From contig NZ_JADBGG010000037.1 in assembly GCF_014873765.1 (NCBI RefSeq), forward strand, positions 1 to 34,785: DNA of 34,785 nt. Direction: 5' to 3'. A program made the position numbers and the translations under genes. Each line of letters starts with the position of its first letter. Within the stretch, counting starts at the first letter, position 1. Below, one piece after another: positions 1 through 8,890 of the stretch. Origin of the DNA: Desulfomicrobium macestii. GTDB lineage: Bacteria > Desulfobacterota > Desulfovibrionia > Desulfovibrionales > Desulfomicrobiaceae. Below the pieces are notes generated by a model, which did no database searches, was not told where the DNA came from, and worked only from the letters and a program-made list of their open reading frames with translations.

Positions 1-67
<67 letters not shown>

Positions 68-75
68 GATTTTTC

Positions 76-97
76 GGCCGGTCCCTGACCGGCCTTT
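76..97 (+). terminator. Hairpin after the first tRNA-Gly
   Basis: A perfect 8-bp stem GGCCGGTC / GACCGGCC with a 3-nt loop is followed by TTTCCTTT. It could end or process the first tRNA transcript, or be a processing hairpin in a joint transcript. The broken T-run makes termination moderate in likelihood. Confidence 0.5.
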
Positions 98-171
98 CCT
101 TTCAGCCTGACCGCCACGCAAAAAATGCTTGCCTCATGCCGGTCTTCTGATTAGGACAGCCTCACTTCGAG

Positions 172-247
<76 letters not shown>

Positions 248-256
248 CAAAAATCA

Positions 257-285
257 AAAGACCGGTTTATCCGGTCTTTTTTTTT
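257..285 (+). terminator. Rho-independent terminator of the tRNA-Gly pair
   Basis: AAAGACCGG and CCGGTCTTT form a 9-bp stem around TTTAT and run into an uninterrupted T tract, directly after the second tRNA. On the other strand the A tract gives it a weaker role for the minus-strand gene ending at 367. Confidence 0.9.
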
Positions 286-366
286 CGCCACGACAGATCA
301 TGCCCCGCAAGCCCTAAACTTTGCCGCTCCATCAGCTTCTCCGGGCAAGCGGCGATCCTGACGCCC

Positions 367-1857
367 TCAGCGCTTTCCACCAAAGAGCGAACCCAATACT
401 CCGCGCAGTATCTCACGACCAAGCTGGGTCCCGATGGTCCGCACCGTGCTCTTGACCAGAGCCTCGGCCACGCCCTGCCTGCGACCCGAACCCGATAACC
501 AGCCCCCATCCTTTCCTTCGGCCTTGGCCCGTGTCTTGACCTGCCGGGCCTCTTCCTCCCGGACCATGGATTCTCGCGCCCTGGTCTGTAAAAGCTCGAA
601 AGCCGATTCCCGGTCCACGGCCGCATCGTAACGCCCTTTCAGCGGAGAACGGGACAGTATGGTGGTTCGCTCCTGGTCCGTCAGCGGGCCGATGCGCGAA
701 TAGGGCGGGCGGATCAGAATCCGCTCGACCATGCGCGGCCGGCCTTTTTCATCCAGGGCGGAGACCAGGGCCTCGCCCGTGCCGAGACTGACGATGGCCT
801 CGGCGGTGTCAAAGGTGGGATTGGCCCGAAAGCTCTCGGCCACGGCCCGCACGGCCTTTTGCTCCCTTGGCGTGTAGGCTCGCAGGGCATGCTGGATCTT
901 GAGCCCAAGCTGCCCCAGGATCTGATCCGGGACATCAGCCGGGCTCTGGGTGATGAAATAAATGCCCACGCCCTTGGAGCGGATCAGGCGGACAACCTGC
1001 TCGATCTTGTCCACCAGGGCCTTTGGCGCATTGTCGAAAAGCAGATGAGCCTCATCAAAGAAAAAGACCATGACGGGCCTGTCCGGATTGCCCACCTCTG
1101 GCAGCTGCTCGAAAAGCTCGGCCAGAAGCCAGAGCAGAAACGTGGCGTAGATCTTCGGCGAGCGGGACATGAGGCTTGAGGCGTCCAAAATGGAAATGAC
1201 GCCGTTGCCCGAAAAATCGACATGCATGAGGTCACCAAGGTTCACTGCCGGTTCGCCGAAAAAGATGTCCCCGCCCTGCTCCTCCAGCACCAGCAACTGC
1301 CGCTGCAACGCGCCCACGCTGGCGGCGCTGATGTTGCCGTAAGTGCCGCGCAGCTCCGCCGCATTTTGCGCCATGAATTCCAGCATGGCCCGCAGGTCCT
1401 TTAAATCAAGGAGCAAAAGACCCTGCTCATCGGCAATGCGAAAGCAGGCGTACAGAATCCCGCCTTGCGTCTCGTTCACTCCCAGCAGCGAGGAGAGAAG
1501 CAGCGGCCCCATCTCGGAAATGGTGCTGCGCAGGGGATGCCCGCTTTGGCCAAAAACATCCCAGAAAACAACGGGACAGCCCTGAAAGGAAAAATCTTGC
1601 GCGGGCATGACGGCCAGGCGCTCGTCAATCTTGGGATGAGGCGTGCCCGGCGTCGCGATGCCTGACAGATCGCCCTTGATGTCGGCCGCAAAGACCGGAA
1701 CCCCCATCCGCGCATAACTCTCCGCCAGCACCTGCAGCGTGACGGTCTTGCCCGTGCCGGTGGCCCCCGTCACCAGACCGTGACGGTTGCCCATGACTCC
1801 AAGCTGATACAAACCCTGCCCGCCCGCACCGCCAAGCAAAAAATCGTCTGCGCTCAT
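367..1857 (-). CDS. yjgR: HerA-like ATPase/helicase, YjgR family (DUF853)
   Basis: A 496-aa cytoplasmic P-loop ATPase of the HerA/FtsK superfamily. It matches what I recall of E. coli YjgR along its whole length, including length (about 500 aa). Walker A GATGTGKT is at residues 31-38, just after the family-typical MGNRHGLVTG. Walker B is VFFFDEAHLLF, followed by the motif KIEQVVRLIRSKGVGIYF. The C-terminus ends with the glycine-rich GSLFGGKR typical of the family. The reading frame is open far upstream (to about 2856), but the start at 1857 is set by an AAGGAGGG ribosome site immediately before it and by homology. The role in the cell is not established; DNA or nucleoprotein remodelling is the usual guess. 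It is divergent from the YcaO gene across a 198-bp intergenic region. Confidence 0.93.
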   Translation of the reverse strand: MSADDFLLGGAGGQGLYQLGVMGNRHGLVTGATGTGKTVTLQVLAESYARMGVPVFAADIKGDLSGIATPGTPHPKIDERLAVMPAQDFSFQGCPVVFWDVFGQSGHPLRSTISEMGPLLLSSLLGVNETQGGILYACFRIADEQGLLLLDLKDLRAMLEFMAQNAAELRGTYGNISAASVGALQRQLLVLEEQGGDIFFGEPAVNLGDLMHVDFSGNGVISILDASSLMSRSPKIYATFLLWLLAELFEQLPEVGNPDRPVMVFFFDEAHLLFDNAPKALVDKIEQVVRLIRSKGVGIYFITQSPADVPDQILGQLGLKIQHALRAYTPREQKAVRAVAESFRANPTFDTAEAIVSLGTGEALVSALDEKGRPRMVERILIRPPYSRIGPLTDQERTTILSRSPLKGRYDAAVDRESAFELLQTRARESMVREEEARQVKTRAKAEGKDGGWLSGSGRRQGVAEALVKSTVRTIGTQLGREILRGVLGSLFGGKR

Positions 1858-2055
1858 GGACCCTCCTTGAAGAGTGCACCGCCGTGTGTTGACTCTCCAC
1901 ACACATATCAAGACAGGTTCAAAAAACAAAGGCCATTGACTTGCTCCAAAAGCCTCGTCACAACAACCCTCGAAACGTTGTTCATCCCGCGCAGGCAACG
2001 CTTCGCGCGCGATGACCCTTGAAACCAACCCCAACCCGTCGCAATTCGGACCAAT

Positions 2056-3774
2056 ATGATCAAGATACATCCCTGCCCCAAGGGCTACGTCACGGACCTG
2101 GACAAGACCTGCACACCCGAAGAAACCGTCACTCGGGCACGGGCAGCCCTGGCGAACTCCGGTAAACGCATCCTGGCCCAGACCCGGCGCATCGACACCG
2201 GCCGTCTCGGCATCCCGGTCTACATGTCTATCTGCGGCGAGGACGCCCGGGGCATCATGCCCACCCGCAAACAGATGGGCAAAGGCGCTTCCGCCCCCCA
2301 GGCCGAAGCCTCGGCGCTGATGGAGCTGGTGGAGAGGTTCAGCTATTTTTCCTACTGGGACAATCCCGAAAACTTTCAGTCCATGACCTGGTCGCAGGCA
2401 CGAGAAACTTTTGGCGACAGGCTCCTGCCCATCTCCTACATGCTCCAGTCCGTGACGGACGGAGTCTGCGAAGACGATGCGGCGCGCATCCTGGACCTTT
2501 TGCCCTGGCGTTTCGCGCCGGTCACGGACATCGGCGGAGGACAGGAGTTCATGGCCCCGCTGGACTGGTTCAAGAAACTCAACGAATTCAATGGCTCCTC
2601 CGCAGGCAACACCCTGGAGGAGTCCATGCTGCAGGGCGGATGCGAACTGGTCGAGCGCCATGTCTGCGCCGTCGTCGACCGCACCCGGCAGGAAACGCCA
2701 AGCATCGATCCTGCCTCCTTCACCGACCCGGTCCTGATCGAATTGCACGAAAAATTCATCGCCAACGGCCTGAAAGTCTTTCTCAAGGATTTCAGCCTGG
2801 GCCTGCCCGTGCCCACGGTGGCGGCCCTGGTCATGGACCCCGCCACCTTCCCGCACAAAAGCGAGATCGTCTTCACGGCAGGCACGGCCTCATCTCCCGA
2901 AAAGGCGGCCATCCGCGCCCTGACGGAAATCGCCCAGCTCGGCGGGGATTTCGAGACCTGCAGCAATTACGAAGCCTCGGGCCTGCCCAAGTTCATTCAT
3001 CCGGATCAGTGCGCGTGGCTGACTTCCGGCGCGGTGGTCTCCATCCACTCCCTGCCTTCAAACACCAACGCCGATATCGCAACGGAGCTCGAAATCTTCT
3101 GTGCGCGGCTCAAGGACCAGGACTTCACCTTTTTCTCCGTGGACACCACGGTCAAAGAGCTTGGCATCCCCGCCAACTACAACTTCGTGCCCGGATTTCT
3201 GTTCCGGGAGCGCACGCCCATGGCCTCCCTGGGCCTTTTCGTGGGCCGCGTGCTGGCCGAGGACATGGACCCCGAGCAGGCCGAAGCCGGGCTTGACGTG
3301 CTGGAAGAAATCCACCCCGAGGCCCATTACCTACCGTTTTTCAGGGGCCTCGTGGCCCTGCGCCAGGGCGATATCGACCAGGCCGCGTCCTGGTTCGCCC
3401 GGGCCGAGCACCTCCAGCCTGAAGCCGACGACCGGGGCCTGGCCGCGTTCTATCAGGCCTACGCGCTTTCCCAGCAGGGACAGTGGTCCGGCACGATCCC
3501 CCATCTGGACCGTGCCGTGGAGTACTGCCCCGAGGTCAAGGAGTACTTCAACCTGCGCGGGGTGGCCTATTTCAAGCAGCAGGAATTCGCCGGAGCGGCG
3601 GCCAACTTCGAGCTAGCCCTCGCTCTTGACAGCGGATCAGCCATGGACCTGGCCAATCTGGGTCTGTGTCATAAGTTCATGAACAACGCGGACAAGGCCC
3701 GGGAACTCCTGACCGAAGCGCTGGCTCTCGATCCAGGTCTGGAATTCGCCCGCACCCATTTGAACGAACTGTAG
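2056..3774 (+). CDS. YcaO domain protein with C-terminal TPR repeats
   Basis: 572 aa. The first ~390 residues form a YcaO ATP-binding domain. Visible elements are the acidic helix around 82-95 (QAEASALMELVERF), a second acidic helix EESMLQGGCELVERH and SSPEKAAIRALTEIAQ. YcaO enzymes activate amide oxygens with ATP, giving azolines or thioamides with partner proteins. From about residue 400 the sequence turns into tetratricopeptide-like helical pairs (FRGLVALRQGDIDQAASWF and later AYFKQQEFAGAAANFELAL), which suggests a protein-binding arm. There is no adjacent precursor peptide, TfuA or cyclodehydratase E1-like partner, so a natural-product role is not indicated. The partner is more likely the MoaE-like protein 18 bp downstream. 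The ribosome site is weak. The substrate is unknown. Confidence 0.88.
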   Translation: MIKIHPCPKGYVTDLDKTCTPEETVTRARAALANSGKRILAQTRRIDTGRLGIPVYMSICGEDARGIMPTRKQMGKGASAPQAEASALMELVERFSYFSYWDNPENFQSMTWSQARETFGDRLLPISYMLQSVTDGVCEDDAARILDLLPWRFAPVTDIGGGQEFMAPLDWFKKLNEFNGSSAGNTLEESMLQGGCELVERHVCAVVDRTRQETPSIDPASFTDPVLIELHEKFIANGLKVFLKDFSLGLPVPTVAALVMDPATFPHKSEIVFTAGTASSPEKAAIRALTEIAQLGGDFETCSNYEASGLPKFIHPDQCAWLTSGAVVSIHSLPSNTNADIATELEIFCARLKDQDFTFFSVDTTVKELGIPANYNFVPGFLFRERTPMASLGLFVGRVLAEDMDPEQAEAGLDVLEEIHPEAHYLPFFRGLVALRQGDIDQAASWFARAEHLQPEADDRGLAAFYQAYALSQQGQWSGTIPHLDRAVEYCPEVKEYFNLRGVAYFKQQEFAGAAANFELALALDSGSAMDLANLGLCHKFMNNADKARELLTEALALDPGLEFARTHLNEL

Positions 3775-3792
3775 CGCCCGAAGGAGAAAAAC

Positions 3793-4155
3793 ATGGATAT
3801 CAGCAAGAAAATCGCCGAACTCAAGACCGAACCCGGATTCGGGGAAAACGTGGGCATGATCCTGGTGCACAACGGCGTGGTCCGCGCCTGGTCGCGCAAG
3901 GACAAATCCAAGGTCGGCCGGGTCAAGATCGAAGTCGATCAGGACAAGGTCGAGGCCATCCGCGCCGAATTCGAAGCCCGTCCCGGCATCTTCAGGGTCG
4001 TGGCCGAAGCCAGGAGCGGTGAATACGTGCCCGGCGACGACCTGCTTTTTCTGATCGTGGCCGGCGACATCCGCGAAAACGTCAAACCGGCCCTGAGCGA
4101 TCTTCTGGACCGCATCAAGTCCGAAGCCGTGAGCAAGCAGGAACTTGCCCAGTAA
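3793..4155 (+). CDS. MoaE-like protein (molybdopterin synthase large-subunit family)
   Basis: 120 aa, preceded by GAAGGAG. The sequence resembles the MoaE fold: an N-terminal HNGVVRAWSRKDK segment, a central helix, and the strand-helix GDDLLFLIVAGDIRENVKPALSDLLDRIKSEA, where MoaE has its VGD...VAVSS...AF core. True MoaE proteins are about 140-150 aa and carry C-terminal lysines of a VPIWKKE motif that bind the precursor. That motif is absent here; the protein stops after SEAVSKQELAQ. It may therefore not be a working molybdopterin synthase subunit, and no moaD lies nearby. Tight coupling to the YcaO-TPR gene (18 bp) points to a joint role in sulfur or amide chemistry, which is inference. Confidence 0.72.
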   Translation: MDISKKIAELKTEPGFGENVGMILVHNGVVRAWSRKDKSKVGRVKIEVDQDKVEAIRAEFEARPGIFRVVAEARSGEYVPGDDLLFLIVAGDIRENVKPALSDLLDRIKSEAVSKQELAQ

Positions 4156-4174
4156 AATGGAGAATCCCCAAACC

Positions 4175-5767
4175 ATGAAGCGTCAATCTCTTTTCGCGTT
4201 GATCATTCCGATCATTCTTGGCGCCTTCCTTGTCGCGTCCACGGCCGCCACGGCGGCCACGGACGCGCCAATTCCCACCGGCGGCACAACCTTCGACTAC
4301 GCTTGGCTCAAAGGCCGCGCCCGGGCCCTGGCCGCCACGCCCCATGTCAGCCACGAAGGGGAGTTGCCCAAGGTTCTGCAGAACCTGACCTGGGACGACT
4401 ACATGCAGCTCTCCTTTGATTCGGAGCATGCGCTGTGGCAAGGCGAGAGCTCTCTTTTTCGCGCCGAACTCTTCCACCTCGGCCTGTACTTCAAGACCCC
4501 CATCACCATCTATGAGTTACAGGACGGCAAGGTCAAAGAGATCGACTACACCCCGGACCTCTTCAAATACGGGAAATCCGGGATCAAGGGCAAGGACCTG
4601 CCAAAAGACCTCGGCTTCGCCGGTTTCCGCTTCCGCTTTCACACCGACTGGAACCGCGATCTGGTGGCCTTCCTGGGTGCGAGCTACTTTCGCGCCGTGG
4701 GCGGCGAGATGCAGTACGGCCTGTCCGCCCGTGGCCTGGCCGTGGACACTGCCTTGCCCAGAAACGAGGAGTTTCCGCTCTTCACGCATTTCTGGCTGGA
4801 AAAACCCCGCCCTGGAAGCGACACCGCCACCGTCTACGCCCTGCTCGATTCACCCAGCGTCACCGGCGCCTACCGTTTCGACATCCGCCCCGGGCAGACC
4901 CTCGGCATGAAAGTGGACGCCGCCCTCTACCCGCGCAAGCCCATCGAGCGTCTGGGCGTGGCACCCCTGACCAGCATGTTCCTGACCGGAGAGAACGATC
5001 GCCGCATGGGCTACGACTGGCGGCAGGAGATCCACGACTCCGACGGATTGGCCATCCATACCGGCAACGGCGAATGGATCTGGCGCCCCCTTGAGAATCC
5101 TCCATTCCTGCGCTTCAACGCCTTCATGGATCGGAACCCGCGCGGCTTTGGCCTGTTCCAGCGTGATCAGAATTTCGATCACTACCAGGACGACGGCGTG
5201 TTCTACGACAAGCGCCCAAGCGTCTGGGTGGAGCCGGTGGGAGACTGGGGCGAGGGCTCGGTGCAGCTGGTCGAGATCTCCCATGTGGACGAAACATTCG
5301 ACAACATCGTGGCCTTCTGGAACCCCGCCGCTCCGGTGGAGGCAGGACAGGAGCTGCTCTTCAGCTACAACATCTACTGGGGCACGCAGCCGCCCATGCC
5401 GGGCCAGCTGGCCCATGTCGTGGACACCTTCACGGGTCTTGGCGGAGTGGTCGGCCAGAAACGCGTCTATTACAGCAAACGCTTCGCCGTGGACTTCACC
5501 GGCGGCGATCTGGCCATGATCGCCAAGGACAAGAAGATAACGCCGGTCCTTGAGACTTCGGCCGGCCGCATCGAACTGACCTCGGTCCGTCCGCAGCACG
5601 CCATAAACGGCTTTCGCTGCATGTTCGACGTGGTCCCGCCCGACGAGAGCCAAAACCCCATCAACCTGCGCCTGCACCTCGAAGCCGACGGCCGGCGCAT
5701 CAGCGAAACCTGGGTCTACCAGATGACGCCCCCGCCCATGCAGGAGCGTACGCTCTATAATCCCTGA
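4175..5767 (+). CDS. opgG: Periplasmic glucan biosynthesis protein OpgG/OpgD (MdoG)
   Basis: 530 aa from this start. A signal peptide (MKRQSLFALIIPIILGAFLV, cut near ATAAT) leads into the MdoG domain. Family landmarks are FDYAWLKGRARALA, LTWDDYMQLSFD, WQGESSLFRAELFHLG, FRFRFHTDWN, FLGASYFRA and GFGLFQRDQNFDHYQD. OpgG/OpgD act in the periplasm on the beta-1,2-glucan backbone of osmoregulated periplasmic glucans; the family includes GH186 beta-1,2-glucanases. The frame is open back to a TTG at 4145 and an ATG at 4157. The ATG at 4175 is preferred because it puts the signal peptide at the very start and has GGAGA upstream. It lies 19 bp after the MoaE-like gene. The expected partner opgH is not in the window. 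Confidence 0.93.
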   Translation: MKRQSLFALIIPIILGAFLVASTAATAATDAPIPTGGTTFDYAWLKGRARALAATPHVSHEGELPKVLQNLTWDDYMQLSFDSEHALWQGESSLFRAELFHLGLYFKTPITIYELQDGKVKEIDYTPDLFKYGKSGIKGKDLPKDLGFAGFRFRFHTDWNRDLVAFLGASYFRAVGGEMQYGLSARGLAVDTALPRNEEFPLFTHFWLEKPRPGSDTATVYALLDSPSVTGAYRFDIRPGQTLGMKVDAALYPRKPIERLGVAPLTSMFLTGENDRRMGYDWRQEIHDSDGLAIHTGNGEWIWRPLENPPFLRFNAFMDRNPRGFGLFQRDQNFDHYQDDGVFYDKRPSVWVEPVGDWGEGSVQLVEISHVDETFDNIVAFWNPAAPVEAGQELLFSYNIYWGTQPPMPGQLAHVVDTFTGLGGVVGQKRVYYSKRFAVDFTGGDLAMIAKDKKITPVLETSAGRIELTSVRPQHAINGFRCMFDVVPPDESQNPINLRLHLEADGRRISETWVYQMTPPPMQERTLYNP

Positions 5768-5796
5768 CCTGCGGGCCTGTACCGAAAAACGAGCAT

Positions 5797-5833
5797 GAAA
5801 AAAGGGCTTTGGCACACGCCGAAGCCCTTTTTC
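5797..5833. terminator. Bidirectional terminator between opgG and the GT2 gene
   Basis: AAAAAGGGCTTTGGC and GCCGAAGCCCTTTTT form a long stem around ACAC with one T-G mismatch position. It has A-runs on the left and T-runs on the right. It sits between two convergent genes and can serve both. Confidence 0.88.
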
Positions 5834-5854
5834 GCGGTCAGGCCGTCAGTCTGG

Positions 5855-6685
5855 TCAAAGGCCGCGCAAGACCTCCGCGGTCAACTCCCGCACCCGCACC
5901 GCTTCCTCATCCTTGCCGTGCTTGATGCAGCCTTGGGCATAAAGCCGCACCCTCTCCCGCAGCGCCGCCACGACCATGACCCGCTGCTCGTCGCCAAGCG
6001 CCATGCTCCGCAACAGATCGACCATGGCGTAGATGCGGTACAGGTCAAGGCCGATGATGCGCCGCGAGAGCTGGTCCGCGTGCCCCCCGGTCTTGACCGT
6101 CAGCGCCTCGGGCACCAGCCCCACCGGATGGCGCGTCCCGACGCGCAGCCACAGGCTGTAGTCCTCGCAGGCGGGCAGGCGTTCGTCGAAGGGCCCGAGC
6201 TCCCTCCACAATTCGCGGGTGAACATGACGCAGGACGGACTGATCAGGCACAATTCCAGGGAGCGTTCAAGAAACCAACCGGCGGGCTTGGCATGCTTGA
6301 AACGGGGATTGACCCTTTGCCCGTTCCTGATCCAGATTTCGTCCGTCTGGCAGATCGCAAACCCGCTCTCGGCCATGAAGCGGACCTGTTTTTCGAGCTT
6401 GTCCGGCATCCAGTAGTCGTCGGAATCCAAAAGCGCGACATATCTGCCACCGCTGGCCGCGATGCCCAGGTTGCGGGCCGCGCTGACCCCTTTATTTTCC
6501 TGATGCATTCCCGTAAGCCGGGGATCGTCGAATTCGGCCAACACCGAAGCCGTCGCGTCGGAGGAGCCGTCATCGACGACAAAAAGCTCAAGATCGGTCC
6601 AGGTCTGCCCCAGCACGGAGGCAACGGCCCGGCCCAGAACATCCGCCCGATCGTGGGTGGGAATAATCACGGAAACACATGTCAT
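5855..6685 (-). CDS. Family 2 glycosyltransferase
   Basis: 276 aa from the ATG at 6685, where the GT-A fold begins at once with CVSVIIPTHDRADVLGRAV. Nucleotide-sugar and metal binding elements are VVDDGSSD and the DSDDYW (DxD) motif, followed by the GPFDERLPACEDYSLWLRV acceptor region. It is a cytosolic, membrane-associated inverting transferase, presumably adding a sugar to LPS or another surface glycan along with the neighbouring genes. A start three codons upstream (6694) is also possible, and neither has a strong ribosome site. The frame stays open to 6943, but that part is antisense to the GT4 gene. Its start codon overlaps the start codon of the plus-strand GT4 gene. Donor and acceptor are unknown. 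Confidence 0.9.
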   Translation of the reverse strand: MTCVSVIIPTHDRADVLGRAVASVLGQTWTDLELFVVDDGSSDATASVLAEFDDPRLTGMHQENKGVSAARNLGIAASGGRYVALLDSDDYWMPDKLEKQVRFMAESGFAICQTDEIWIRNGQRVNPRFKHAKPAGWFLERSLELCLISPSCVMFTRELWRELGPFDERLPACEDYSLWLRVGTRHPVGLVPEALTVKTGGHADQLSRRIIGLDLYRIYAMVDLLRSMALGDEQRVMVVAALRERVRLYAQGCIKHGKDEEAVRVRELTAEVLRGL

Positions 6686-7784
6686 GAGAAGCATCCAGGT
6701 CGTCAATGTACGGTGGTTCAACGCCACAGCCTGGTACGGAATGTACTTGAGCCGCCTCCTGCGTGAAAGCGGCCATGAGGTCCTGGTCCTGGGGCTGCCG
6801 GGCACCCTGTCCGCCCGCAAGGGAGAGGAATGGGGGCTGCCCATGCGGCTTCTGGACCTGAACACGGCCACGCCCTGGGGCATAGCCTCGCTGCATGGCA
6901 AACTCAAGCGACTGGTGCGCGAATTCAGACCCGACGTGGTCAACTGCCACCGGGGAGAGAGCTACCTGCTGTGGGGTCTCATCAAGAAAGAGCTGGGGGG
7001 ATTCCGACTGATCCGCACGCGCGGAGACCAGCGCCTGCCCAAGGCGAACCTGGTCAACCGCTGGCTGCACAATGACGTCAGTGACGCGGTCATCACCACC
7101 AACTCGCCCATGACCCGCCATTTCAGGGATGTCTTTAAGGTGCCAAAAAACAAGCTGCACCAGATCCTCGGCGGTGTGGACACGGATACGTTTCACCCCG
7201 ACCCTGCCGCCCGCACCCGCATCAGGGCCGAGCTGGGATACGGCGACGGCAATTTCGTGGTCGGTCTCCTGGGCCGCTTCGACCGGGTCAAGGGTCAGCA
7301 CGAGCTGATCCGGGCCGTGGCGCGGCTGCACGCGCAGGGGATGAAGAACATCCGCCTCCTTTTGCTCGGCTTTGACTCGGCCACGCCGGAATCCACGGTG
7401 CGCGGCTGGATCACGGAGCACGGCATCGACTCCATCACCGCCATCACGGGCAAGCGCCCCGATATCGCCGCCTGTCTGAACGTTCTCGATCTTGGCGTGG
7501 TCGCATCGCTCTGGTCCGAGACCATCGCCCGGGCGGCCCTTGAGATCATGGCCACGGGCGTGCCGCTGATCAGCACCGATGTCGGCGTCATGCCCGATCT
7601 GCTGGAACCTGGAGCTCTCTTTGCCGCCGGGGACGTGGACGGCCTGGAACAGGGCATCCGCGCCGTGGCCACGGAGCCGGGCCTGGCCGAATCCCTGCTG
7701 GAAGTGCAAGGCAGGCGCATGGCCGATCTTTCAGGGCGCGACTTTCTGACCCAGACCCTGGCGGTCTACGAGGATGCGCCATGA
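6684..7784 (+). CDS. Family 4 (GT-B) glycosyltransferase
   Basis: 366 aa. The N-terminal Rossmann-like half starts MRSIQVVNVRWFNATAWYG, followed by YLSRLLRESGHEVLVLG. The C-terminal donor-binding half has VVGLLGRFDRVKGQHELIRA and the EX7E-type element SETIARAALEIMATGVPLIS. These mark a retaining GT4 enzyme using a nucleotide sugar. The gene is first in a plus-strand operon; its stop overlaps the next start by 4 bp. The start at 6684 lies within CATG, which also gives the minus-strand GT2 start. An in-frame alternative at 6657 (9 codons upstream) is less protein-like. LPS core or O-glycan assembly is inferred from the GT9 gene downstream. Confidence 0.91.
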   Translation: MRSIQVVNVRWFNATAWYGMYLSRLLRESGHEVLVLGLPGTLSARKGEEWGLPMRLLDLNTATPWGIASLHGKLKRLVREFRPDVVNCHRGESYLLWGLIKKELGGFRLIRTRGDQRLPKANLVNRWLHNDVSDAVITTNSPMTRHFRDVFKVPKNKLHQILGGVDTDTFHPDPAARTRIRAELGYGDGNFVVGLLGRFDRVKGQHELIRAVARLHAQGMKNIRLLLLGFDSATPESTVRGWITEHGIDSITAITGKRPDIAACLNVLDLGVVASLWSETIARAALEIMATGVPLISTDVGVMPDLLEPGALFAAGDVDGLEQGIRAVATEPGLAESLLEVQGRRMADLSGRDFLTQTLAVYEDAP

Positions 7785-8890
7785 AACGCGTCGCGCTCAT
7801 GCTCCCGAAACTGAGCCGGTACGGCGGGGCCGAGCAGTTCGGATTCCGCCTGGCCGAATATCTGGCCACCCAGTGTGCGGCGGAATTCGAGGTGACCTTC
7901 ATCTGCGCCAAGCAGGACGGCCCTGCGCCAAGCGGCGTGCGGGTGATCCGGGTCGGCCGTCCGATACCGGGCAAGCTCGGCAAGGTCCTCTGGTTCGCAC
8001 TGGCTGCCGAGGTCGCACGTCGCAGGGGAAAATTCGACGTGAGCGTGGGGCTCGGGAACACCGTCTTCCAGGACATCGCGCGCCTTTCGGGCGGGCCGAC
8101 CAGACTTTTCTGGGACTACTCCATCCGCGCCTATGCCCCGGGCCGGGAGCGCATCCTGAAGACCCTCGCCAGGCAGCTCTCGCCGGGCAAGCAGCTCGGC
8201 CGGCTCATCGAAAGGTTGTGCGCGCGGCACACCCCCGTGCTGGTGGCCAACTCCGAATTCGTGCGCGACCTGACCGTGCAGGCCTATGGCGGCCTACGCC
8301 CCGAAAACATCCGCCTCATCTACAACAAACCGGATCTTGGCCGCTTCTTGCCCGGTGACCCGCCCCTCAGGCCGGAGCTGCGCCGACGTTTCGGCCTGCC
8401 GGAACAGGCGGACCTGATCGTCACCGCGGGCACCAATTTCCGTTTGAAAGGCATCCATGTCCTGGTCAGGGCCCTGGCCCAGCTGCCGGCATCGTTCCAC
8501 GTGGCCGTGGCCGGCGGACGCGGCAGCCGGGACCTGACCGCCCTGGCCGAGACGCTCGGGGTACGGGCGCGCGTCCATTTTCTGGGCCGGGTGGACGACA
8601 TGCCCGCCCTTTATCAGTCCGGGGACATTTTCGTGCTGGACACCTTCTATGACGCCTGCGCCAACGCCGTGCTCGAAGCCCTGGCCTGCGGCCTGCCGAC
8701 CATATCCACGGCCTGCAACGGCAGCTCCGTTTTTTTGCGCCCCGAAGCGGTCCTTGGCGACCCCGCCGACGCCTCGGGACTGGCCCAGCGCATCAAGGCC
8801 CTGATCCACAAGGGCTCCACCGCGCGCACCGACTATGCGCCGCGAAGCGGCCTTGAGCCCTACGCCGACCTTATCCGGGAATTTTCATGA
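7781..8890 (+). CDS. Family 4 (GT-B) glycosyltransferase, LPS-core type
   Basis: 369 aa. It begins MKRVALMLPKLSRYGGAEQF, typical of GT4 enzymes such as WaaG-like transferases. A GT1/GT4 donor half includes LIVTAGTNFRLKGIHVLVRAL, RVHFLGRVDDMPALYQSGDI and the acidic motif DACANAVLEALACGLPTIS. It overlaps the upstream GT4 gene by ATGA and the downstream GT9 gene by another ATGA, so the three genes are translationally coupled. The likely role is adding a hexose to the LPS inner or outer core at the cytoplasmic membrane face. The exact sugar is not readable. Confidence 0.91.
   Translation: MKRVALMLPKLSRYGGAEQFGFRLAEYLATQCAAEFEVTFICAKQDGPAPSGVRVIRVGRPIPGKLGKVLWFALAAEVARRRGKFDVSVGLGNTVFQDIARLSGGPTRLFWDYSIRAYAPGRERILKTLARQLSPGKQLGRLIERLCARHTPVLVANSEFVRDLTVQAYGGLRPENIRLIYNKPDLGRFLPGDPPLRPELRRRFGLPEQADLIVTAGTNFRLKGIHVLVRALAQLPASFHVAVAGGRGSRDLTALAETLGVRARVHFLGRVDDMPALYQSGDIFVLDTFYDACANAVLEALACGLPTISTACNGSSVFLRPEAVLGDPADASGLAQRIKALIHKGSTARTDYAPRSGLEPYADLIREFS

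Noticed and set aside
1884-1902. Operator-like GTGTG...CACAC palindrome between yjgR and the YcaO gene
   Set aside because: Short arms and simple sequence; no second copy.
1858-2856. Long minus-strand open frame joined to the N-terminus of YjgR (total 829 codons)
   Set aside because: It is antisense to the YcaO gene, and the ATG at 1857 has a strong ribosome site and the expected family N-terminus.
2436-2966. Minus-strand open frame of 176 codons inside the YcaO gene
   Set aside because: Shadow frame caused by high GC; no family features.
4850-5815. Minus-strand open frame of 321 codons opposite opgG
   Set aside because: Antisense shadow of a clearly recognised gene; composition typical of mirrored GC-rich codons.
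6588-7709. Minus-strand open frame of 373 codons opposite the GT4 gene
   Set aside because: Antisense shadow; His/Gly/Asp-rich sequence with no fold pattern.
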